This document shows, piece by piece, positions 56,843 through 64,000 of a DNA stretch of 64,000 nt. The notes beneath the pieces are model-generated. The model was not told the origin of the DNA. It did no database searches and saw only the letters and a program-made list of their open reading frames with translations. The position numbers were made by a program, and so were the translations under genes. This stretch comes from an uncultured Oscillospiraceae bacterium. Its GTDB lineage: Bacteria > Bacillota > Clostridia > Oscillospirales > Acutalibacteraceae. The stretch's first letter is position 1; each line of letters starts with the position of its first letter. The DNA lies in contig URFG01000002.1 in assembly GCA_900547095.1 (NCBI GenBank), positions 1 through 64,000 on the forward strand. The letters run 5' to 3'.

Positions 56843-58119
56843 ATGAAATTAATAAAAAGATTTTCGGCAGTATTGTTATCTTTATTAATGATATTATCAT
56901 TGTGCGCATGCAACACTTTTAATAAAAAGGAACTTAAAAGTTCAGGTGAAAAAAAGAAAAGTCTTCCGCTGCTCAAAAGGGAAATAAAACCATAACCAAA
57001 GAAGAATATGAGGCGCTCAAAAAAAGCAAAGGTAAAACAACAAAAAGCGGACAAAGCACAGTTAGCTCGCCGAAAGCCGTAAAAAATCCCGCTCTTTCGA
57101 ATGATTCGGAAGAAGAGATTGAAGAAAAGGATCCTATAACTAAAATTTCTTCTGCTGCGGATCTAATTGAATTTTCAAATAATGTATATGAAGGTCACAG
57201 TTATAACGGCGTTACAGTTACGCTTGAAAAAGATATCAATCTTGCGGGTGTTAATTTTATACCGATCGGCTCTTCCAACACATCTTTTCAGGGTGTGTTT
57301 AATGGCAAAAATCACTCTATTTCAAATTTAACTATAAATTCTCTTGACGGAATAACAACAGGTCTTAATGACAATATGACTTCCGTGGGACTTTTTGGTG
57401 CGACGCTTAATGCTAAGATAAGTGATCTAAAGCTTGATAATATTTCTATAAATGTTAGCGGAAAATATAATACTACTCTCGTTGTAGGAGGTCTTGTAGG
57501 ATATTTTTCAAGCACAGGTACAGCTACCTTAAAAAATATTAAGGCTACCGGAAAAATTATTGCCAAATCTTCAAATAATACTATGTGGAACGGCGGAATA
57601 GTAGGTAATCTTGATATCGGAAGCAATCAAACTATATGCAAAAATTTACTCTCTTCAGTAAATCTCGAAAGTGATTGCGGAACGATTTATACCGGCGGAA
57701 TAATGGGCTCTTTATATGCAGACGCAGCCGATGCGGTTTCTTTATCCGATTTTATTTATAAAGGCTCAATTTTACAGGTAGATTCTATTTATGCGGATAT
57801 CGGAGGAGTATGCGGATTTATTAAAAGTGATTCAAATCTCTCGATAAGAAACTGCTTTGTTAATTGCAAAATCAATTCAAAAGGTGAAGAATTCAATAAT
57901 CGCCACGCTCTTGTCGGCGGAGAATCTACTATTTATTCTTCGCTTAAGATACTTAATTCATTTGGCTACTGCAATTCTTCAAGCGAGATAGTTAACACTA
58001 ATTTTGTTTTAGGAACTTTTGATACGGTTAATTGCAATTTCGGCGGAATTCCCAAGAATTTCAAGTTCGGAGATCAATGGAATTTAACTAATCGCGATAA
58101 TCCGGATTTCAATTTTTAA
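56843..58119 (+). CDS. Secreted lipoprotein with GLUG-like beta-repeats, frameshifted at an A-run
   Basis: The reading frame from ATG 56843 encodes a lipoprotein signal peptide (lipobox LCAC, Cys about 23) and stops at TAA 56993 after 50 codons. The -1 frame is open from 56950 to 58119 and continues the protein: a Lys/Ser linker, then about 310 residues of beta-rich repeats such as 'VGGLVGYFSSTGTATLKN', 'NGGIVGNLDIG' and 'TGGIMGSLYADAA', like GLUG surface repeats. The frames meet at 56950-56956, A_AAA_AAG in the correct phase for -1 slippage. Either programmed frameshifting or a one-base loss in the A7 run fits. Rejoined, it is about 425 residues, exported and lipid-anchored; the function is unknown. 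Confidence 0.7.
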
Positions 58120-58123
58120 GTAA

Positions 58124-58158
58124 GAAAAAACACCTTTCTTTAAAGAAAGGTGTTTTTC
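58124..58158. terminator. Bidirectional terminator between lipoprotein and kinase genes
   Basis: AACACCTTTCTTT and AAAGAAAGGTGTT form a near-perfect stem (about 58125-58157), with A's before and T's after. Confidence 0.85.
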
Positions 58159-58162
58159 ACTT

Positions 58163-59243
58163 TTAAATTATAACCCTTAATATAAACTTATCGCCGCTTA
58201 TTGAAAATTGGCAGTTGCCGTTAAGCTTTTCGGTTACATATATTATACTTTGCGTTCCTATTCCGTGACCCGGCTTTTCGGAAATCGGAAAACCCTCGGT
58301 AATAACGGGAGCATATAAAAAAGTGTTTTTTAATTGCAACAAAAGCTTATCCTTGCTCGTTGTCATACAAAGCTCGATTTTCTTGTCTTTTTCTTTGTCC
58401 TTTACGGCATTGATCGCAAATTATCTTATTTATGTAATTAAGCGCCTTGTCGGTTTCGCCGTTTTCAATATATGCGTGAATATTTAAAAGAAACTGTCTT
58501 AAATCGTGCCTTAAAATTCTGACGCTTGTTTCAGACTTTTTTATTGCCTCTATTTCTTTTTCGGACTGTTTTCTCTTCATTTCCATTAAAATATTGAGAT
58601 TTTCAGCGTCACGCTTTTCTTCATATTGTTTAAAGTAGAGAAAAATAAATATAATATAGCTTATGCAAAGAACAAAGCCCATAAATTCGACTACTATTTC
58701 TTTTCCCGAGTAGAGCAGGGTTGTATAAACACTCGAAACATAATCAAAAATATAGTAAACAAGCGGCAAAATACCGAAAATAATTATCGAGCTTGTCGGC
58801 TTGGTTAAAAGCTGTGAAGTCGCCTGGGAAACGTGCCTGATGAGGAAAATAAATGTAACCGCAGTGATTAAACAACTTGAAAAATAGCATATCCACATTT
58901 TCCCCGAAAAATTCAGGGCCACAATTCCCGCCCAGTTGCTTATCTGACAGCAAAGATATGCCATGAGTACGGAAAGAGTGCACAGAGAAAATTTATATTT
59001 ATATTTAAAGGAAAGAAAGAATATAAGCGGAATATGAATGATAAAAGGATAGATTTTTTCAGTGCCACCGCTTTTAAATAAAATAAAAGAAAGAATATAT
59101 AAAGCGCCCGTGGCACAGGAAAAAAGCAAAAGAGAAAAAATGTTTTTCTTCGTCATTTTTATTCCTAAAAATGACGCCGAGATATATACTCCGAAAAGCA
59201 GGGTAGTGGCATTATGTAAAAACCAAAAAATATTTTCAAGCAT
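58163..59243 (-). pseudogene. AgrC-like sensor histidine kinase, broken by internal deletion and frameshift
   Basis: The 298-residue N-terminal part has six or seven membrane segments (about 1-215), a coiled linker and the phosphoacceptor box 'RILRHDLRQFLLNIHAYIE' (His about 248). It ends out of frame near 58347. The remaining C-terminus (58366-58163) lies in another frame and carries 'LKNTFLYAPVITEGFPI...GHGIGTQSIIYVTEKLNG', the G-box end of a GHKL kinase. The shifted frame just before it reads INAVKDKEKDKKIELC, the piece that normally follows the N-box. About 40-50 codons, including the N-box, are missing at roughly 58410-58425. The kinase is therefore probably inactive. It is followed upstream (minus strand) by the intact LytTR regulator. 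Confidence 0.8.
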
Positions 59244-59263
59244 AAAGTTTTTATTACTCCTTT

Positions 59264-59974
59264 TTAATCAAACATCATTGAAAAATATGCTTCTTTAAAA
59301 CTTTTTGAGCTTCCTCTCGCTATCGGAACAGTCTTTTTGGATTGTGTGATTATTTGCGTGCCGTTAAAATAGTCGATATTCCGCATATATACAATATAAC
59401 TGCGGTGGCACTTGTAAAAACCGCTTTCAAGCGTCAATTTATCGTCAAAGGAATACAGCGGATCATTAGTTTTGGCTTCCAAGCCGTTTACAAGATGAAA
59501 AACGACCTTTTTATTCATTGCCTCTATAAATTCAATGTCGTGAAAATACAGTTTTCGATAGCCATTTTCGGTTTTTATAACAATATTTTCACGTTCCGTG
59601 ATAACTTCGCTTAAACAATCGGACAAGGTACTTTTAATTTTCTCATAATCTACCGGTTTCAGAAGATATCCGTTTGCCTTTACTTCATAAGACTCCAAAG
59701 CAAACTCGGCGGATGAAGTGAGAAAAATTATTTTAACCGCCGAATCTTTAGTTCTTAATTCTCTGGCTGTATCCATTCCGTTTAAAAGCGGCATTATAAT
59801 ATCAAGAAATATTATATCGATATGCTCTGCACAGTCGGCGGTTAAAAGATCGTCGCCGTTATTAAAAGAAAGCACCTGCGCAGAAGTATCGATTTCCTTT
59901 AAATATCTTTCTATAAGAGAGCAGGTTTTTAATTTGAATTCTTCGCTGTCATCGCACACGGCTATCCTTAGCAT
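59264..59974 (-). CDS. LytTR-family response regulator (AgrA/VirR-like)
   Basis: A 236-residue regulator. The receiver domain (1-120) has acidic residues 'CDDSEE' and the phosphoacceptor Asp in 'IIFLDIIMPLLNG' (about 58), plus the conserved Lys in 'YLLKPVDY'. The LytTR DNA-binding domain (about 130-232) has 'IEFIEAMNKKVVFHLVNG' and 'FYKCHRSYIVYMRNIDYFNG'. It precedes the broken AgrC-like kinase on the same strand. A TGCATTTC direct repeat at 21-base spacing lies just upstream of it (60033-60061) and may be its target. Confidence 0.92.
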   Translation of the reverse strand: MLRIAVCDDSEEFKLKTCSLIERYLKEIDTSAQVLSFNNGDDLLTADCAEHIDIIFLDIIMPLLNGMDTARELRTKDSAVKIIFLTSSAEFALESYEVKANGYLLKPVDYEKIKSTLSDCLSEVITERENIVIKTENGYRKLYFHDIEFIEAMNKKVVFHLVNGLEAKTNDPLYSFDDKLTLESGFYKCHRSYIVYMRNIDYFNGTQIITQSKKTVPIARGSSKSFKEAYFSMMFD

Positions 59975-60032
59975 TCATTTCACCTCGAATTTATTTTACT
60001 ATAAATCGCGAATGTTTTCAATCAAATTAATC

Positions 60033-60063
60033 TGCATTTCGCTCCCTGATTTTTGCATTTCAC
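60033..60063. promoter_or_regulatory. Direct repeat with LytTR-type spacing
   Basis: TGCATTTCGC at 60033-60042 and TGCATTTCAC at 60054-60063 are identical at 9 of 10 positions and start 21 bases apart, the spacing of LytTR operator pairs. They sit between the LytTR regulator and the divergent surface-protein gene. Confidence 0.5.
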
Positions 60064-60156
60064 GAATAATTGATTTTTAAAGATATTTTTGTGATAAAAT
60101 CAGTATAAATTATTATCGGTTTTTTATGACTGGAATTCAGAAACGGAGAATGATCT

Positions 60157-63100
60157 ATGCGGAACTTTCACAATCTTTCGAAAAAGGAAAAAGCGGAATA
60201 TATTTCTATTCTTATTCTTTATCCGCTTTTTCTTATTTTCTCAAATCTCGGCAAAACATTTAAGTTTTTTGCCTCTAAAAAAAGGCAGCTTGTAGCAAGC
60301 GCTTTGTCGGTGGCTGTGGTTCTTACAACCATTCCGGTACTGTCTTTTTCTGTATTTGCAGGCACAACCGGCAGTACCAGCGTTAAGCTGTTCAACAAGT
60401 ACGAAATGGTGAATGGCAATAAAACCACTTATTTAGTCGCAAATGACGACTATAGCTACATAATCGAAGGGGTGAAAACCAGCAGCGACGGTAACTATTT
60501 TGCCAAATATGAGCCGTCCTCCAACACCCTGACCATTCAGGATTTAGACTGTGGTCTTTCCGGTAACGATGGCGGAGTGTACGCAAACGGCGACTTGAAC
60601 CTCAGACTTGTCGGCAGCAACAGCTTTGTCGAATGCGCGTATTACGGAGTTAAGGCGGACGGCAACCTGAAAATTTACGGCGACGGCGCGCTGTTTATCG
60701 GTTGCGCGAGAAGAAACGGCAGAGCTTCGGCAATTTGCGCCGGCGGCAATATTGAACTCGGCATCTACAGTGGCTCTAAACCAACTATTGTGGCTGTCGG
60801 TAATGGCGATTATACCGTGAAAGCCGGCGGCAGCATCAATGTTTCCTATGTAAATCTGACGCTTTATTCCGCAGGGGATTACAGTCTTTTCAACAAGGTG
60901 CCCAACAGAATTTTGGGCGGCAAGATCACCGCCAGCACAGACGACATGGGCAAAGACCCAACCGATAATATTGACGACAGCAAACTGACTAAGGACTATA
61001 AATATCTGAGAATGACTCCGGACGGCTACCGCGATGCTTATGACACTGCGTCCTTAAAAGAGGCGGCTGCGGACAAAAACTGCAATGTGATCAACTTACT
61101 TGCTCTTGACAGTTATGACCACGAGCCGGAATATGCCATTGGCATCTCCGATGTGATATCCTTTAATCACGATGTAAAGCTGGTTTCGCTTGGCAGCTGG
61201 ATCAGAAGAGATGACAACTACAAGGGCGCATTTTTTAAGATCGGCGACGACAGTTCCAAGCCGAATGTAACCTTTATGGGCCTTTCACTTTATGGATATG
61301 GCGTGAAAAGTAATGATACGGTTGTAGGCAACGATTCCGCAATCATCGTGGAAAGCGGCAGTCTTACCTTAAAGGGTGCAAACTCGGTCGAATATTTCAA
61401 TGCAGGAAGCGCTAACGGTGCGGCTGTAAATGTAAAATCCGGTGCAACACTGACTTTAAACGGCCGTTATATCTGGTTTTTCAGAAACGAAACCACCGGA
61501 CTTGGCGGTGCAATTTACAACGAAGGTACTTTAAACATGAAAAGTACCAGGATCATAACCAATAAGGCGGCTGACGGCGGCGGTATTTACAGCTGCAATT
61601 CCGGCCGGATCTCTCTTGCCGGAAACACGGGATACGTTGACGTGTCTTACAACACAACTACCGACGGCACGCGCAACAATTTAAAGCTCGCAAACTGGAA
61701 TCGCATTAAAACGGACGACAAGGTCAACACCAGAAGAAAAATTTATATCACACCTTGCGCCGAGCCCACCTTAACTCAAAGTATGCCGGTAATTTCAGCC
61801 AGCAGCAACTATTCTATGAACAGCTTTGCTTCGGATATTCACGGTGTGGAGCCGGTGTTCAAGAGTTATGCGAAAGAAATCTGCCTGGCGGTGACCCACC
61901 CGCACTGCGTTTGCGGCAAGGAACACAAGGAGATCGGCAACCATAAGAACGAGGACATTCGCTGGTTTGAAGGATGGGATCAAACGGATTCTCTGCCCAA
62001 AGAGCCCGGTAACTATTATTTGAAAAACGACATTGTTCTAAAGGATTCAGATCATCATGCCTATCTTTACAACGGCGTGAACATCTGCATGAACGGTCAC
62101 GATATTTATGCAACCTTTGGCGGCCGCGAGGTATTGTCTACGATTGGCAACTGGATAAAGAAGGACGGGGACAACAACTATAAGCTTTATCCGTGGGATC
62201 AGGAAGGTGTAGTGACTAACTGCAACACAGGCGGCGGCATTATCAGGCACAAGGGTGTAACGGTGGAAAATGCGGGTCGCGGCGTTCAGGTGGACGCTGA
62301 GGCAAATGTAAGCTTTTATAACATCCGGGTTACCGAAAACAAGACCAAGGATCAAAACTTCGGCGGCGGCGGTATCTATGTTTCGAAGGGCAAGGTAAGC
62401 CTTTATAACTGCAAAATTACCAAGAACTCTGCTTATCATTACGGCGGCGGTATCTCCGGTGCACAAAGCGCTACCATTAACATTTACAATTCAGAAATCA
62501 GCGAGAATACGGCCGATAGCTTTGGCGGCGGTATTGAGCTTGGAAACAACAGTAAACTGAGAATTGAAAACACCGAAATCAGGAGCAATACATCGACCTA
62601 TAACGGCGGCGGTATCAGTGTTGTGGCAAATAATTGCGATGTTTCTTTAAAGAACACAACGATGCTCGGCAACTTTGCACAATACTACGGCGGCGGTATT
62701 TACTCCTCTTCACCGGTGAAACTGTCCGGTAACACCTATGTTGCGGGCAACCATTCCGGCCATCAGGACTCAAGCAAACGTTATACAGATAATATTTACA
62801 TCAACACTTACGCTCCTGCAATTCAACTGACAGGACCGCTTACAGGCCAATATATGAGCGGTATTACTTCTGTAAAGGTGCCGCGCGTGGTGGTCACCAG
62901 CAATTACTACACGATCACCGAAGACGATCTGAATAACTTCAGAAGCGATGTGAATAATTACGAACTGGTGCTCAAGGACAATGAGATCACCATGAAAACC
63001 AAGTTGAAGAATCTCACGGCTTCGGATATTTCCGTAACCATGCCTTCCGATCTTTCTTACGACGGCAACGCAAAGACCGTTACGGTTGCGGCGAACAACG

Positions 63101-63927
63101 GTGTGGACTGCGGTTCCCTCTATGTGGAATATTACAATTACAAGGGCGAGCTTTTGGACGGCTCTCCGCGTGATGCCGGCGATTACACCTTTAAGGTGAA
63201 GGCAAATGCAAACAGCGTTTATAACGGAGCGGAGCTTTCTTCTCCCGACTGGAAGTTTACCATTAAAAAATGTAACTTAGCTGCTTATCAATTAACCTTC
63301 GGCAAGATCGATGACTGCATTTTCAATGTAAACGGTGCAACACCGGATCTTTCTCTCACCGTTAAAGCCACCGGTGAAAAGCTTATAAAGGATAAGGATT
63401 ACACACTCAGCTATGAAAACAACAAAAAAGATGGCTATGCAACCGTCAGGTATCAGCTGATCGGAAACTATGCAGGCACCGGCAGGACTTCTTTCTACAT
63501 TCGTTACGGCAGTGTGACAGACGATATGTATTCCGCCTCTTTGAAGAGTAAGGGCGGCTACTACAATGACGATGTTACGCTGTATGCAGCAGAGGGCTAT
63601 GAGATTGGCGCAGACGATCATACTTTCTCGAACAGCGTTACATTTACAGAGGAAATCGCCGCCTACCGCGGTTATTTCTACGTGAAAGCCGCAAACGGCG
63701 ACGTCTATCGGGGCAGCTGCGGCATTGATAAGACAAGGCCCAATGTTACGATTTCCTTTAAGCAGAACGTGTTCAAAACCTTCCTTAATAAGATCAGCTT
63801 CGGACTGTTTTATAAAAATGAGCAAGTGGATGTAAAGATCTCTGCTACAGATTCAATCAGCGGTACAGACAGCTACTATTATCAGCTTGTAAAGACGCAG
63901 GATGAATACGACGAAAACGGCACCTAA
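60157..63927 (+). CDS. Large secreted beta-helix surface protein, interrupted by an in-frame TAA
   Basis: 1256 residues to a TAA at 63925-63927. A long basic N-terminus with a signal-peptide-like hydrophobic segment (about 42-68, ending 'SVFAGT') is followed by two beta-helix regions (about 110-420 and 700-900). The second has at least four 'GGGI' turns about 28-30 residues apart (FGGGGIYVS, YGGGISG, FGGGIEL, NGGGISV, YGGGIYS). A bacterial Ig/MBG-like segment (about 950-1040) and another beta-domain follow. After the TAA the same frame stays open to 64000 (TRGDKLYLRDRMTF...), so the protein probably continued. The gene is more GC-rich than its neighbours, suggesting acquisition. A likely adhesin. 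Confidence 0.8.
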   Translation: MRNFHNLSKKEKAEYISILILYPLFLIFSNLGKTFKFFASKKRQLVASALSVAVVLTTIPVLSFSVFAGTTGSTSVKLFNKYEMVNGNKTTYLVANDDYSYIIEGVKTSSDGNYFAKYEPSSNTLTIQDLDCGLSGNDGGVYANGDLNLRLVGSNSFVECAYYGVKADGNLKIYGDGALFIGCARRNGRASAICAGGNIELGIYSGSKPTIVAVGNGDYTVKAGGSINVSYVNLTLYSAGDYSLFNKVPNRILGGKITASTDDMGKDPTDNIDDSKLTKDYKYLRMTPDGYRDAYDTASLKEAAADKNCNVINLLALDSYDHEPEYAIGISDVISFNHDVKLVSLGSWIRRDDNYKGAFFKIGDDSSKPNVTFMGLSLYGYGVKSNDTVVGNDSAIIVESGSLTLKGANSVEYFNAGSANGAAVNVKSGATLTLNGRYIWFFRNETTGLGGAIYNEGTLNMKSTRIITNKAADGGGIYSCNSGRISLAGNTGYVDVSYNTTTDGTRNNLKLANWNRIKTDDKVNTRRKIYITPCAEPTLTQSMPVISASSNYSMNSFASDIHGVEPVFKSYAKEICLAVTHPHCVCGKEHKEIGNHKNEDIRWFEGWDQTDSLPKEPGNYYLKNDIVLKDSDHHAYLYNGVNICMNGHDIYATFGGREVLSTIGNWIKKDGDNNYKLYPWDQEGVVTNCNTGGGIIRHKGVTVENAGRGVQVDAEANVSFYNIRVTENKTKDQNFGGGGIYVSKGKVSLYNCKITKNSAYHYGGGISGAQSATINIYNSEISENTADSFGGGIELGNNSKLRIENTEIRSNTSTYNGGGISVVANNCDVSLKNTTMLGNFAQYYGGGIYSSSPVKLSGNTYVAGNHSGHQDSSKRYTDNIYINTYAPAIQLTGPLTGQYMSGITSVKVPRVVVTSNYYTITEDDLNNFRSDVNNYELVLKDNEITMKTKLKNLTASDISVTMPSDLSYDGNAKTVTVAANNGVDCGSLYVEYYNYKGELLDGSPRDAGDYTFKVKANANSVYNGAELSSPDWKFTIKKCNLAAYQLTFGKIDDCIFNVNGATPDLSLTVKATGEKLIKDKDYTLSYENNKKDGYATVRYQLIGNYAGTGRTSFYIRYGSVTDDMYSASLKSKGGYYNDDVTLYAAEGYEIGADDHTFSNSVTFTEEIAAYRGYFYVKAANGDVYRGSCGIDKTRPNVTISFKQNVFKTFLNKISFGLFYKNEQVDVKISATDSISGTDSYYYQLVKTQDEYDENGT

Positions 63928-64000
63928 ACGCGCGGCGATAAGCTGTATCTGCGTGACAGAATGACCTTTATCGTGTATGCCAAGGTTGTGGATAAGGCAG

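Noticed and set aside
56728..56922. A 64-codon frame before the lipoprotein
   Set aside because: It overlaps the promoter and the true signal-peptide start in another frame; the product has no recognisable features.
62330..62760. CRISPR-like repetition in the surface gene
   Set aside because: The repetition is in protein turns (GGGI) with variable DNA, not identical repeats with spacers. No CRISPR array was seen anywhere in the window.

Overview
The window looks like a chromosomal segment of a low-GC, endospore-lineage anaerobic Clostridia bacterium, most likely Oscillospirales/Ruminococcaceae-like. The reasons are an electron-bifurcating [FeFe] hydrogenase operon with a sensory-hydrogenase cassette, spoVAC and spoVAD, an ECF transporter module, a ClpE-type unfoldase, DUF4363/DUF421/DUF4364/DUF5711 proteins, AGGAGG-type ribosome binding sites, frequent TTG/GTG starts and sigma-A promoters. 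All calls come from reading the sequence; no database search was run.

Layout. 1-511: very AT-rich, phage-like fragment unlike everything after it. 640-8844: one operon of ten genes: HydC, DRTGG protein, RsbW-like ATPase, HydS-like sensory hydrogenase, second DRTGG protein, PHP phosphoesterase, HATPase, thioredoxin-like ferredoxin, HydB and HydA. 8905-12492 (minus): lower glycolysis pgk-tpiA-gpmI. 12576-16646: trmL, a membrane protein, orphan spoVAC, rodA-like, rpe and a MecA-like adaptor. 16713-17866: a conserved Cys-rich protein of unknown function and a 280-bp array of hairpins. 17878-20241 (minus): amino-acid ABC transporter under a consensus promoter with ARG-box-like palindromes upstream. 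20528-25500: DUF4363, DUF421, a metallopeptidase that may be leaderless, serC-serA, DUF4364 and a BofC-like protein. 25612-32934: two PBP1A paralogues flanking a MacB-type ABC transporter. 32967-36451: copA with a C-terminal CopZ-like domain, then spoVAD. 36619-41542: mgtE, an RluA-type synthase, pyk, an AraC regulator and two small proteins. 41670-53601: a long housekeeping run: ruvCAB, glmM, a methyltransferase, ecfA1-ecfA2-ecfT, truA, a DUF5711 protein, cvpA-like and clpE-like. 53673-56690: tRNA-Gly and proB-proA-proC. 56843-64000: accessory surface/signalling region: a frameshifted lipoprotein, a deleted AgrC-like kinase, an intact LytTR regulator and a large beta-helix surface protein with an in-frame stop.

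How the parts work together. The hydrogenase operon joins H2 production from NADH plus ferredoxin (HydABC) with a putative H2-sensing and signalling cassette of six small proteins. pgk-tpiA-gpmI and pyk supply lower glycolysis; serC-serA and proBAC supply amino acids. The 57-64 kb end looks like a decaying or phase-variable cell-surface locus: three genes in a row are interrupted, while the LytTR regulator between them is intact and a LytTR-like direct repeat lies in front of the surface protein.

Most interesting points: the regulatory cassette inside the hydrogenase operon; Ser in place of a conserved H-cluster Cys in HydA; an A_AAA_AAG slippery site in the lipoprotein; internal initiation of CopZ in copA; spoVAD's ribosome binding site inside a terminator hairpin; the hairpin array at 17.6 kb; and the structured leaders before mgtE and pyk.
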